Below, piece by piece: positions 43,162 to 56,297 of a stretch of DNA of 64,000 nt. Each line of letters starts with the position of its first letter. Position 1 is the first letter of the stretch. Under the pieces are notes generated by a model. That model saw only the letters and a program-made list of their open reading frames with translations. It had not been told where the DNA came from and ran no database searches. Location: NCBI GenBank assembly GCA_004335835.1, contig RWJK01001210.1:71313-135312 (forward strand). The letters are read 5' to 3'. Made by a program: the position numbers and the translations under genes. This stretch comes from Scenedesmus sp. ARA3 (lineage: Eukaryota > Chlorophyta > Chlorophyceae > Sphaeropleales > Scenedesmaceae).

Positions 43162-46100
43162 ATGGCTCTATTCACTTCCAGGTAAATCAATCAGCAGCGC
43201 CTGACGCTTACCTGGGATGGCCAAGGCATCCGCTTGTGCCGAACAGGGCTGGTTGCAAGGGCCTGGCTTGTCAACCACCGTTAAGAGCTGCTGTTCCGCC
43301 AGTTGTAAATTTAGTATAATGGATTCGCAGCTAGCGCCATACCGAATGCAGCCAACGCAGTAACATACGTTATCTGGTCGTACATGCCGTTTACAGTGCA
43401 AACGCAAGCAGTGCCACCACCGTATCCTGTCTGAAACGCTTCATCAACCATAGCCATGAAAGTTCCTGTCTCTTTGCGTCCCTGCAGGTGTCACGCCTTG
43501 CAGCTGGTGGCAGCAGCGGCATGGCTACTGCTGCTGCTTGCTGTGGTGCCACCGCTGCCAGTGCACAGCGCAGCATGCCTGAAGCCCTGCTACCCCGGAA
43601 ATGTGAGTCATGACATGGAGATCATCATTTGAAGAAAGCTAAGCTGCATGACAACACCTTGCTTGTGCTGGCATCTGCTTCAGTGCACACCAGGGCGCCT
43701 CCAAGCGGCTTGGCTATGTGTCAGCCCCAGCGCTGCAACTGCAGGGGCATGCTCCAAGGGTGTGCTCAAGGAGGAAGTTAGATGCCGTGCACTGACAGCT
43801 ATGTTGCAGCAGCACCGCTCAACAACCAGCAAATAGCCAGTCTGCAAATTCAGACCATGCACGCTGCTAGGGGCCGTAACATCACACAACAATTCTCAGC
43901 TGCTTGTGCTTGCTCACTCATCAACTGACGGCCTTCCGGTGCCCCTTTCTCTGGTGCAGAACACCCAAGTGAAACTCCCACAAGGGCTGACGAAGAACAT
44001 GTTCAGCCCGTAAGCCAGACAGCCAATCTGTTTTTCATCTGGTTTTGTTGTTTTTGCGTTGTTCTGGCATTTTGGCATTGTCGGGTCTTGACCATTTTGT
44101 TCTGTTTTAATTGTTCATCTGGTAACACAGCTGAAGTCCCTCGGCAGTGTCCACCAGCGCAGCAGCCGCAGCAACAGCAGCAACGTGACAGCTCCGCTGA
44201 TTGTGCCTGGCCTACACCCGCTGACAGCGAGGATCACTCCTAACGATGCATTAGCGCCTCGCTGTGCGTGACGTACAGCTAATTATCGTGGTGTTTGAAG
44301 GGGTTTTGAGATTTGGGCACTCACGAAGGAATTTTAGGTTTGCACGCTTATGAAAGTAATGGTGTTTGAAGGGTTTTGAAAATCTGGGCACTCATGAAAC
44401 TTACTCCTTTGCCATGTGGCCCGGCTGTAAGATTATGCAGCGGCTCCTGAGCACCGGCACATGTGTACACGCGCTGCACTGCCAATCTGCTGCAGGTTTG
44501 CATGCCTGGCTGACCCTTCAGTTGACTGCCGCCTGCCAGAAGACTTTGCCGACAAGCAGCCAGGCAATTCTTGGACCAAGAATGCATCCTGTCCCAGCTG
44601 CTTCCTCTACTTCAGGTGGGGCAGCCTACCTGCATTTGCACGCCATGCTAGTACTCGTGCTAGTAACACGTCCTTAACCCCCCAGACCCACACTGCGCTG
44701 CTGACAGGCAGCAAGTGCAGCTGATAGAGGCAGTTATAGCCTGCCAGTGGCGAAATGCATGGGTGCTGTTGTGTACGCTGCGCGCGCTCTGCAGTAATAG
44801 CTTGGTGCGCGGGGTCTGGCCACCTGCCAGGCGTGCGCCGGCTCTGTTGTGCTGCTGCTGCCGCTGCTGCCGCACTCTCGCTGCAGCTCACACGCCCCAG
44901 CGCCCTGCTATCTGTGTGGTAGCCTGGGGACCCTCCGCTGTTCAAGCACTGCTGCTTCTGCACACAATGTGCCCGGCACGCAACCAGTGGCTGCTGTACA
45001 GAGCTGTGCACATGCAGCTATAGCATGCCATCTTGTTGGTGTTGCACGCCTTCAATCCCCCCAAACCCCAAACTGACATGATCTCGCACTGCGGCGGGCT
45101 GCTTGCTGCAGGCACTGCTCCCAAGCCGATGGCTCAATGAACTCTTTGCCACTGAAGTTTGTGAGCAACAGTGCAAGCCCAGTGTCTCTGAAGGAGCATG
45201 CACTGGTAAGAAGCAGGGTGTGGGACAGGTACTCGCACATGGCCGCACAGCCCATGTGTCTTGACAGCAAAACACCTGTGTAGTGCGGTGGGACTATGCA
45301 TGCAGCTGAAGCTCCATGGCGTCATTGCTTACATTGGCAACACGAATGCCTATATTCAAGCGCACAGGCAAAGGGAACGAGGGGCAGCTTGCACCATAGC
45401 GATGGCGACTGCGGCCGCGGCCTTGCGGCGACGGAGAATGGCGCGACATGCACGAGCTGCGCATGATGGCGATGACGAAGTTCTGTGGCTGGCTTGTTGT
45501 TGGTGTGACCCTGCGCAGCCACAGCTGCATTACCATCACCCCATGAGTGGAGTAGCGGCTTGCTGGGCTAGTGCCTGGGGTCGGGTGCAGTTCCAACAGT
45601 GTATTGTATGATTGTATGATTGTATTGCATGGCATTGCTCTGCCCGCCGTGTGCTGCGCCAGGTGATGCCGAGCATGCCGTGCCGCGGCGTGGAAGTGTG
45701 GGAAGACCAATTCTGCGGCGGTGAAGAGATCTGGGATGCAGCGTTTAACCATTACAATGCCAAAGGCGATGCGACCAAGTACTTCAGCTACGTCTTTGCC
45801 GTCAACAGCATGCGCAGGCGCGGCATGAACCAGGTGATGCTGCTGGCATGCATAGGATGTTATGTTGCAGCGCTGTGCATGTCGCCAGCTGCGTTACCGC
45901 AGCTTCCAGACAATCGCGACAAGTCAGCAACGTGCATTGCAGGTTACCCGAGTGATGTGGGGCCCCCGGTACCCTGGTAGAAGCCGAGTGATGTGAGGCC
46001 CCCGGTACCCTGGTAGAAGCCGCCAGCAGCTAGAGCACATCAGTTAATGCACTGCAACAGTAGTACCACTGTTGCTGCAGTGAACAGGCAGGGAGTGTAT

Positions 46101-46173
46101 GTGTGCCTGTCTCATACTACGCCTGTTCAGCTATGGTGAAGCAACCACTGCTGGCTGCACTGGTGGCCTGACG

Positions 46174-46214
<41 letters not shown>

Positions 46215-47194
46215 TGCTGCACTGTGCACCATGCTGTGATGTGCAGCTGCACATGCATGTTGGCTTGAGTGCGGCTGAAGTTGCAGGCGCCCTGCAGGCT
46301 GGGTACAAGTGGGCAGTCGCAAACAAGACGGCAACCTTTTTCATCAAATGCACGAATCCGACCAAGACCACGATTGACTGCAAGTTCAACAACACCAACC
46401 AAAAGCCCGCGGACAACAGGAGGTCGATCAAGGCCACCATTGCAGCTGGCGCCACGGTGAAAGCAGTGAAGCCCTTCAACACAGTGAGTTGCTGCTCCTG
46501 GCAGATGAGCGACAGCAGCTGGCGCCGAACTCGGCTTAACTGACAATTCACTTGTGAGGGCTGGTGCACAAGTAACAGTGTGACGGTCATCATGACGTCA
46601 GCTTATACACACAGGCCACCTCCACTTTAGTGGAGCGAGCATAACTCGCTGCAAGTCTGCGTACTCCAGTGCTGCCGGTTGTTTCACACCGCCGCCTAAC
46701 AGCCTGCCTAGCTTGCTTGTACATGCTTTCCAGGCAGCCTGTGGCTCGCAAGTAGTTGGATGGACAATGTGTTGCTTGAAAACACTTGAACCGACACCTG
46801 AGGCCTGCGGGGAACTGTGCGCGCTGCCTGTTTGCCATCCCTGCAGGTGTATGGCCCGAATCCGACACAGGGAAGCTCCCCCAGCGATGCCACTATCTTC
46901 AACTCCATGGGTGTTGTGGCTGCTGCTAATAAGCAATGGCTGATCCTGCAGCTGCTCAATGGCGCAGCTGAGTGCCTCTTCCCTGACGCTGAGTCCCAAA
47001 GCAAGTGCGGACTGCCTAGCAGCCGGCGCCGGGCAGCTGTTGATGTTGCTGCTGCTGAGGGAGTGGTCACTGCTGCCGATGGTAGTATGGCTGCTGTTGC
47101 TGCTGCTGACGGTGTGGCACCTGTTGAGGATGTGGTGACTGCTGTGCCTGTAGCTGACAGCAACAACGCGCCTGGCAGGCGGCTGATGATGTGA
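43162..47194 (+). CDS. Secreted protein of unknown family
   Basis: Eight exons in phase give about 384 residues: 43162-43181, 43488-43602, 43960-44009, 44496-44615, 45112-45205, 45663-45833, 46247-46483 and 46847-47194 (stop TGA). Residues 1 to about 34 are a strong signal peptide (VAAAAWLLLLLAVVPPLPVHSA). The mature part has scattered cysteines (ACLKPCYPG, FACLADPSVDC, CPSCFLYF, MPCRGVEVWEDQFCGG, FFIKCTNPTKTTIDC), N-glycosylation sites and an Ala/Val-rich tail ending GRRLMM. There is no membrane segment after the signal. I recognise no domain. The first exon (MALFTSR) is an inference: an alternative start at 43456 would read straight into exon 2. The exon 7 acceptor could be 46298 instead of 46247 without changing frame. 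The exon chain keeps phase throughout, which supports a real gene; function is not assigned. Confidence 0.7.
45535..45635 (+). repeat. SINE-like element, copy 3 (with pentanucleotide tail)
   Basis: Contains CCATGAGTGGAGTAGCGGCT, TGCTGGGCTAGTGCCTGGGG and a tail of ATTGT-like pentamers (45602-45635). It matches the copy at 12810-12965 in the opposite orientation. It sits directly before exon 6 of the secreted orphan gene; the acceptor at 45662 is only about 25 nt after the tail. Confidence 0.6.
45949..46020. repeat. 35-bp tandem duplication in an intron
   Basis: Two head-to-tail copies of a unit starting CCGAGTGATGTG and containing GGCCCCCGGTACCCTGG, differing by one or two bases. Confidence 0.9.
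46175..46220. repeat. (CTG)n before exon 7 of the secreted orphan gene
   Basis: Sense-strand CTG run 27 nt upstream of the acceptor at 46246. Confidence 0.85.
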
Positions 47195-49137
47195 AGATGA
47201 TTGCAAGCTACCTGTCCATAAAGCACCTGCAGTGTGCTGTGATGTGGACCGCTTGTGGTTGGTTACGTGCTGCGTGTTGGCATGTTTTACTGATGACTAG
47301 GTGTTGCCTGTTGGCAAGCGTTTCTCGTTGATTAGGTGCTATATGTTGGCTTTGTATGATTTGGGTTTAACCCTTGTGCTGGCATGCATTAAAGTTGTGG
47401 CGAGTACAGCGGCGAGCATGGTCATTGCCAGGCACTCATTTTCATCACATTCATGAGCACCATCCTGCTGATGGCGTGATCAGCACGGCTGCAATCACAG
47501 CAGCAATATCAACATGGGTCATTCACACAGCTCTGGACACGCCTCTCTACTAATGGAAAAGGCTTTAGTACCGGCACTGGAGGCACCATCATGGACAGTG
47601 ATTTTCATGTTGACGGATGGGGATGATCAGAAAGATCCCACTGCATAGTTCCAGCATTGGAGGCAGTCAATGGCAGTGATTTTCATGTTGACGGCTGGGG
47701 ACGATGAGAAAGGTCTAAAGGTATGAAGTACAGTCATAGTAAGGTGATGTTGTCGGCCCTTTTGATTTCCGCTAATGCTCTTTTGGGGGCTTCCTGATCA
47801 AAGACGGTCGGATTTCAAGAACTGTTTTGGATGCGCCACAGTAGTGTTCAGCAACAGCAAGGTGGCAGGTTTGTTCTTTGACGTTGTTGAAGTGGCAACT
47901 CCGCCCGGCGGCTGAGGGTGTGAGGATGTGCTGTGCTTATGCTGCTGTTCCTCTCGAGACTGAGCAGGCTACAATGAGCTTGGTGATATTGCACTGTTGG
48001 CTGCAGTTTTCTGGATACTCGTTGGACCAATCATGGGATGTGTTGAACACGGATGCACCCGCTGCACTGCATGCGGCTCCAGGAGGATTGTTTGAGCAGC
48101 AGCAGCAGCAGTTGGGGCACAAGAATATGAGGGCAATGCGAGCACAGCAGGTGTGTGCTCGAAGGGCCCTGCCACGTGCTGTCCATGCTGCCTCATCAAC
48201 ATCGCCATCATCGCACTGTTGAAGCAGTGCCGCACTTGAGTCATGTAGGTCGATGCTGCCTGTTTACTGCGAGGCAGTCAGTAGCATCACCTTTCAAGGG
48301 CTGTTGTTTCATGCCACAGCAGCCGCGGCCTTGCCCAGTGGGTACCGATGCTGTGGTGGGCGATCAGCGCCAGCATCAATGCACGTACGCTGCCATCATG
48401 GCAGACGGTTTGTGGGTGTGCGACGATGCCCAGGATGAGGTTTGGCAGTTTCTATTCTTTTAAGAGCTGGTGTGGTCAGGTTGCGTTGTTCTCTGCCGAA
48501 TGAGCAATTGGCTGCGTAACAGGCAAGGTTGCTTGTGTAACTCCTTGGGATGTGGGTGGGCAGGCCTTTGGTCAGTGGCAGCCGTTGTGTTGCGTGTGGT
48601 TGCGGGACACGGCCCTGGACAGCCTGCTCACTAAGTGCTTGCTGCAGCTGTAACAGACCACGCATCAAGCAGCTTTGCTTCATCATCATCATGTTACTCA
48701 TCAAGCCATAGCATCGATGTGCGCAGCTGTGGAGGACCAGCGTCCTTTGGGATCCTGGCTTTGTCTAGGATTCGTCATTTTGCATCACATGTATTACTTG
48801 CGTATGTATGCGTACCAGCATGGCCTCCAGTTGTGCAGTCACTGACACAAGCTGAGCTGCTCGTCACTACCTGGTGGCTACAAATGACGAATTGTGTGTA
48901 ACCTGCAACACTTGAATCCGTGCCAAACCTTGCGACAGCTGAAGATGCACGATTGCAACCAAGTGCAAAACAATGAGCATTGTTGCAGACATCAGCTTAT
49001 CATACACTGATGAGTGAGTCACTCAGCCAGTGCAACAGCCATTGTTTCTAACTGACTTCACTGGCAGCGGTGCATCTTCACACCTGGTGCCAAGTTCGCT
49101 GCTCAACCAAACCCGCCACCACGGATATAAGACAGAT

Positions 49138-49168
49138 TGCATTACATTACATTACATTACATTACATT
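49138..49168. repeat. (ATTAC)n pentanucleotide tract
   Basis: About six ATTAC units. The same pentamer class (TGTAA on the other strand) ends the dispersed repeat at 167-246 and 52286-52366, so this may be the tail of a decayed element. Confidence 0.7.
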
Positions 49169-51135
49169 GCAATTGCAAAGCGAAACATGCCATTGAAGAC
49201 AGCTATAACAAACAAAGCATGAGCCAGGAGTAGGCTCAGTATTCAAGGCAACACCCACCCGCATGCCCCATACCAAGAGGAAGATTCCGTGGTCAACACC
49301 TGGGTTTGCGCCGAGAGCTCAGTCATCACAGCATGCCACCGTCATGGCATGCTCAGCAGCAGTCTCAAGCCAGCACCATCCCCAGCAGCAGCATCATAGC
49401 CACCGCGGATCAACCATATAAACCACAGAAACAGCCAGCAAACAAGGCGTCCTCTGCCTAAGTAAGCCATATTAAAGGCATCTCTGCCTGAATGGAGCAT
49501 CCGCTGCACAAACTGCGTGCACAAACAGCATCTCCACAGGCCCATGAAGTTTACATAGGCGCAAGATATGCCAGGCGCAAAAGAACAACGTTGTTAACAA
49601 CACGCGCGGTGCCCTGCATGACACACAGCTACAGCAGGTAAGCTTGTACAAGCTGCTCACAGCCGAATGCCTGCTGTAGCCGTGTGGTGCATTCAGTCAA
49701 CAACCACGCCTCAATCAGTTGTTCAATCCTGTGGCAGCCAACCCTACATATAAGAACAGCAATGTATCTGCGTACACGCACTTTGCCACCGCAATGGTGC
49801 TGCCAAGGTGCGGTTTGCTATCAAATGAACAAAACGCAGACAACAAGCGCTGTGCGCCGCGTCTGGCTGTGGCGCATCCACTTGTTTATGTGAATGTCTC
49901 CTGCTGCAAATGCAACCAAAATGCACAAAGCGCTCAAACATTCCATGTATGCTCCATACCGCATAGATTTATGCCGTATGTCCCATAGAAATGCCACCAA
50001 TGAACATACCATCAAGTGTCTGCCGCATTTTTGCAGTGCTCTGGCTAACAACTTCGCTGCTGAAACAGCGACACGCAGCCACCATCAGGACCCCCACAGC
50101 AATGAGGCGCCGCAAGCAGCAGCGGCATGCAGCATGCCGGGATAGATACATAACCAAAAGGCAAGAGGCCTTAGGCCGATTCTTCACCCAATATATTGTG
50201 TAATGTATTCTGATGTAAAAACAACATGCAAAACCATAAGCAACCGCCCACTGCGTCAAGGCATATCTGTCCAATTGCCAGTGGTCCTGATAATAAGTAA
50301 AGGAAGGCCCCACACATGCTCTGACATTCCAAGCAGCGATCAGTCATAAGGTGCTGCTCCAGGCATATGTATGCCCTCAGGTTGCCTTTGCAAGTAAGAA
50401 ATACCTTTTAAAAAGGCATCACAAAAGATATGCACATGCCTCCGGAGGCATCCCACCAACAGCTGCTAGCAGGAGCCGTAAAAACATCTCCTTTTACATG
50501 CCCACTAGCATCCCAGCTCCCCACAGCATTGCGCAAATCATCAGCTTCAATATTTCCTTCAAATTCCTTTGTCAGCACCGTTGCCGTTCCCACATCACAA
50601 CCAATGCTCCGAAGCACCGCCGTGCATTATCACACCCCAGCCGCGCCTGCCGTTGCCCACAGCGGGAGAAAGTAACAGGCAACACGCAGCAAACACATGG
50701 CTGCTGTCTAGCAACATTTCCAAATTGATGTGACACCGCAGCAGCCACAGCACAGCATTCTTTGTGTTGCTGTGGTTACATAACGGATATCTCAATGCAC
50801 ACACCAGTCACAGGATAGCTGAAAAGAAGGACCAGCTGCAGTTGCAGCAGCACAGCTAGCCTTTTTGCAGATGCTAGCGCAAGCAGTGTCAGCCCATGCC
50901 GGTGGATGCATTGCCTGAGCTTACTTGCAGCACAAGCATGTATATGTGCTTCAGCCCTCCTCAGCCCTCACGTCCAGCAGCAAGCCAGCAAGCCAGCAAG
51001 CAAGCAAGCAAGCAGGTGACACACTAGCCTAGCATCTGCTGCATACTGCAGCATCCACAAAAAAACTCAACTCAGCACCTGCGCATCTATGCACTCCTTG
51101 ATCATTCGATGAAGCAGCTAACGTTAACCTGCACA

Positions 51136-51140
51136 TTACA
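51136..51140 (-). terminator. Candidate polyadenylation signal TGTAA for the discoidin/Cys-rich gene
   Basis: TGTAA on the sense (minus) strand about 105 nt after the stop codon at 51242-51244; spacing fits a chlorophyte 3' UTR. Confidence 0.5.
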
Positions 51141-51241
51141 GGCACGATTTGATCTGATCCAGCAGTGAGGACACTGCTAATGTTGCGTTGATCCAGGCAG
51201 CAAGCGCTTAGCTCAAAGCAGCGGCAACATCCGAAGCTTTC

Positions 51242-53455
51242 TCAAGGGAAGCTACTGCCTCGTGCCACGCAGGCTGTGCCCATCAGGTTGGGCTCCTTGC
51301 CAGCTGGGCAGGGCTCGCAGGTCTGACCTGTGCCGTCTTGGTACTGAGGAGGGCTCAGGGCGCGGCAGTTGACTGAGCAGATGCTGGCGGCACCAGGCGC
51401 TGTACCAAAGCCAGGGTCACAGGCTGCAGCCAGACAATCGAAGGCAGCAGCAGCAGCAGCAGCACAGCCAGGAGCACGTCAGCATGCAGCCGCTGACACG
51501 TACGGTATAACGGGCATCAAATGCAAGGAGTTCCCTATGTGGTGCATTGGTGCTGTACACGGAATGCTCAAACAGCTCACAGCCAATGCCGTGCTGCACG
51601 CTGCTGCCGAGCCTCGCGAAGCTGCGCTGTCACATCATCCAACATTGCAATCTAGCAGCTGATGACATAGGCAGAGCAAGGCCATCCCGCACCTGACTCT
51701 GAGGGCTCGCTGCATGCTGCTGCCCCCGGCTGTGGGGCGATGTCCCCATCCGGGCACTGCTGGCAGCTACCTGCGCTGCCGTCCTGGAAGGTGCCTGGCT
51801 GGCACTGCTGGCTGCAGGAGGGGGCACCTCCATTACCGGGCGGGCACTCTGTGGTAGGGGGAGGGAGGCAGGGCAGCAGCAAGCACTGTTAAGGCCACGC
51901 AAGCACATAACGATAGGCTACAGTTACTGCAGCAGACCAGCAGCCGCATATGTATAGATGCAGCATCACAGCCTGAATAGGCATGCATAGCACCACCATA
52001 GCCGGGCAGGCACTCCGTGGTAGAAGAAAGGCGGCAGAAGGCAGCAACAGGGAAGAAACAGCAGCAGCTTGTGTTGGTGGGACGCCAGGAGGTTGTGTGG
52101 TTCAAGCGGCGACGATGATCCCTGCACATCTGCAGAGCATTATACACGGAGCTAGACGCTCTTGGATGCTCTGCTGGTGACTGCGCACTTATACTGCTGC
52201 TGAAGTTGCGCACTGCAAACACTTTGACTGCCCGCACAGCACCATCATGCATGCCTGTCAGCTGTGTTCAAAAAGGGTGGTTCCTCCCCCTATGAGCCTC
52301 TCGTTGGCTCCTGACTGGGACTCCCACTCTTCGTGAGCGGAGCATGTAATGTATTGTAATGTAATGCATGCGTAATCAGATGGCGCGCACACTCACTTGT
52401 GACAGGTGCCGGCACACAGTCAGATGCTGCAGTGGACCCTGGGGCTGATGTCTTGCCCTCAGGGCACGCCACGCAGTCTGCATGCTGCCCATCCTGCCAG
52501 TAGCCAGCCGGGCACCGCTGCTGGCAGAAAAACAGCCCTCCCCTGCCTGGCGGACACACCTCGCCCGCTGCCCTTGCTGCATCCAGCTTGCCAGCTGCTG
52601 CTGCTGCTCCAAAGTCCGGGCTGACAAAGAAGCTGCGGGTCCCAATCTGGTCCTCGCCACCTCGCGTGGCCCAGCCCTTACCAGGCACATGCATGTAGCC
52701 CCAGCACGCAGCAGCAGCACTGCACAGCGCCTCACAGCTGGCCTCGCTGTCACACTCGCCCCAGGACACTGCATGCTCCTGCTCCACAAGCTCGGCACTG
52801 GTGGCAGTGCCTACCTTGCCTGCTGCTGCTAGGGTGGCCCAGGCGCCGGCCATTGCGCAGCGCGCATACTGCGTGGATCCACGCGTCTTTGCAGAGACCT
52901 CATTGCTGCTGCTGCTGCTAGTGCTGCTTTGAGTATTGCTGATGCTTGCAGTAGCGATGGCCACGCTGGGTGGCAGCTTGTAGAACAGCTTGGCGCCCGG
53001 AAACCCGGGACCCACCGGTGCCAGCTCGGCACGCTTGCAGCTGCTGCTGGGGGCCTCCCATTGCACAATGCAGCACTTTTCAGGCCCGCAGCCGCCTAAG
53101 CAGCTGACAAGGTCCTGTGCAGCAGCATCTGTGGTCAGCAGGCTGTCATCAATGCCCAGGCGGGCGCCCGCAGGCGCGGGCAGCTGTGCATGTCTTGGCA
53201 CACACTGGTCGATGCCGGTAACCAGGGAGTTGAATGTTATGCCGTTAGAGACGTAGGTCGGCGCGTTGGGGTAGTTGAAGGTGGTTGGCGGGCAGGCGGA
53301 GCAGCGCAGGCTGTTGCCTGTTGAGTAGGTGCCGCCCTCGCAGGGCTCGCAGTCTGATGTGTTTTGGCTGTTTGGCTTGCTGGAAGGGATGCCGTAGCCG
53401 GGGGCACACACTGCACAGGAAAGACGGGTCAAAGTAACCAGCAATTCAGCAGCCA

Positions 53456-53487
<32 letters not shown>

Positions 53488-54014
53488 CAATGCATGGTGA
53501 TCGCTGGCCACATACAAGCAAAGCAGTGGTTACCAGCGCAGACAGGGCCGAATAAGCACACCAGCTGCAGCACGATCTGGCAGCTTGCACAACTCCAACT
53601 TCAGCCACGCTGCATGCTGGATTGTCAGTCACACTTGGCCTGACACTGCAATCTCAGCGTCAATGTCAAACAACGAGTACTGCAGGCAGTGTCTGTGGCT
53701 GCCAGCAGCACACCCACCATCACAGACAGGCTGACCAGGCATTGACGTGTACATGTTGCCGGGGCACTTTGCGCAGGCGGGGTTGCGGCTGCGTTGCCCC
53801 TCTGGAGCATCTCCAAGGTTGAAGTGACCCACAGGGCACTTCCCAGCCCTCAAGCTTGCAGTGCGTACGGTAGGCGCAAAGACGTCTACTGCGTCAGTCG
53901 AGTACACGCCATAGCCGGGAGGCACCTTGCAGTCATGAATTGAAGCCTGGACAGAGCCGTCACCCGGAATGTATGCTGTGATGCGGCCCTCAGGGCAGGG
54001 CACGCAGCCGGTCT

Positions 54015-54062
<48 letters not shown>

Positions 54063-54899
54063 CATGGAGTGCAAGTTACAGCTTGCCAGTTGCGCATTAC
54101 ATGTGGGTACCTTTGTGCCGCTGTGCATATATCTTCAGTCTGTAGCTGTGTCACCAGCACTGCATGGCTGCCGGTGCTGCTTCAACCATGCAGCATTCAT
54201 TCCTACACGCTGTTGCAGGCGTCCCTCCTTCCACCCACTCACCATGGCTCCCTTGGTTGCGTAGTGGTTGTCAGGGCACTGGTTAGCTCCCTCGCTGCTG
54301 TACGAGAAGCCCGCAGGGTTCTTGCAGTCTTTGAAGGAAGTCGAGCCTGGGTTGGACTTGAGGCCCTTGGTGCAGGACTGCGCAATGCGAGGAAGGGGCA
54401 GCGGCCGCCAGCAGCCGAGGTTGAATGTAACCTGGCATGCGCATACTGACTTGAATACTGCAGTATGCGGGGTCGCTGCTGCATTAGGATCTAGGTGTGC
54501 ACATGTGGAGAAACGAGGATGAGGAGGGCAGCAGCACACGCGCTTCTGCACCCTTGCTGCCACAGCACACTGCACCCTTGCTGCCACAGCACACTGCACC
54601 CTTGCTGCCACAGCACACTGCACCCTTGCTGCCACAGCACACTGCACCCTTGCTGCCACAGCACACTGCAGCAGATGCCATCTGATCCTGAGGCAAGTGT
54701 GCACCCTCGATATAGCTGTTGCTTGCTGCTTGCTGCATGCGCACCTTGCAGGGTGAGTTGGCTAAGCCAAAGGTGATGTTTGCCACGCCATATGTTCCAG
54801 CTGGGCACGGCTTGATACCCATCATCTTTGCGGTTGTTGCGTTATTGAATGTAGCTGCTGCATCGTAAGCCATGCCCCAGCCGGGCAAGATGTCTGCAG

Positions 54900-54932
<33 letters not shown>

Positions 54933-56260
54933 TGCCAGCGGGATCAAGCTGGGTCGAGTTGTTCAGCAAAGCAGGGGATTGTGGTTGAATTAGCATGCGA
55001 ATCAGGTGCTGCCCGTGCCAGTGCCGCCAGGTGTGATGGCACTGGCTGAGGTGAGGGGCCAGAGTGATGGTGGCAATGCAGGGTTGCTGTTGCAAGCAAG
55101 CTTGATGTTGAGTGCAGCCGCTGAGGCGCAGCACAGTGCAAGGAAGTGCAAGCAAGACGCAATGCTAGCTAGCACGCAAACAAGCAAGGCGCACACAGCC
55201 ACACAGAACAACTGCTTTGCCATACTTACAACAGGAGGAGGCGGAGCTGCTGACAAAGCCAGGCCGGGTGTCATCCTGCCCCAAGGTTACGCTGCTCTCA
55301 TCAGGCTCCACCAGTGCACTGGGGATGTCCCTGCCACAGGCAGTGCAGGCAGCAGCAGCATCAGGCCCAGAGGCCTGTCCCGCAGCCACCCAGCCTGCCC
55401 GGTAGTAGCCTTGGCCTGTTGATGGATCGGTGGAGCACTTGGCGAGGCGCGGCGGGTTGAAGCCGGTGTTGACAAAGTAGCCGGGTGGCACCAGGCACTG
55501 CACAAAGGTGAGCCAAGGACAAGGCAGGCAAGCAGGGGGCAGGGGACAAAGGTGAGCCAAGGGACAAGGCAGGGCATGATTTGCAGAGGCGCGGCGGGTT
55601 GCTGCCGGTGGTGACAAAGTAGCCGGGCGGCACCAGGCACTGCAGAGAGATTTGAAGAATTGGCAAGATAAGCAGGCAGGGGGCAGCGGACACGTCGGGT
55701 GAGTGTGCTTGGCGCTTGATGTCAGGCCACGCTATCAAACGGCTGGCCCCAGAACGTAGACCCGCAGCTGCCCCTTACATGTTTCAATTTGAACCATGGG
55801 AACCCCAAGTTGACACCAATCGGCTCTTTTCTTCTTCCTTGCTAAGCGGGAGTAATCCCGACAGACGCCAGAGCTGTGCACTGCGCAACACACATGCGTC
55901 CACCCGCTGTCACGACTCACGTCATTGATGGACTTGCTGCCGGTCTCCTGGGTGATGGATCCTCCCGGACACCTCACGCACGCAAACGTCCCATTCGCTC
56001 CGTCATTGTGGAACCCTAAGGGGCACGCTGCAGTGGCGGTTGGGCTCGTGCCTGCCGCTCCTGAGGCATGCAGGTCTGCAGGAAGTGCTGCAGCAGTGTC
56101 GCCGGCCGTGTAGTTTGCAACCATGAATCCTGGCAGGAGTTTGTTGCAGGCCTGTGTGGATGTGGCTCCCTTGATGGTGGTGGTCCAGCCTGTGGGGCAG
56201 CTCTTGCAGGCAACGGCCCTGACAATAGATGGCAGCAGCAGCAGCAGCGGCGGCGGCAGC

Positions 56261-56297
<37 letters not shown>

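Larger units (their letters stand above)
47195..51241. other. Four-kilobase spacer, no supported gene
   Basis: Convergent spacer (a plus-strand gene ends at 47194, a minus-strand gene ends at 51242). It includes a two-copy direct repeat near 47573-47715 (shared core CAGTGATTTTCATGTTGACG), a short (ATTAC)n tract at about 49138-49168 and an (AGCA)n-like tract at 50978-51015. The right half (about 49000-50900) is visibly A/C-rich and lower in GC. Open frames here lack the composition of real exons. Confidence 0.5.

Noticed and set aside
48985..49025. Hammerhead-ribozyme-like CTGATGAG with small hairpin
   Set aside because: The conserved GAAA and the flanking stems of a hammerhead are absent.
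54547..54666. CRISPR-like regular repeats
   Set aside because: Units are contiguous without spacers, so this is a minisatellite, and the host is a eukaryote.
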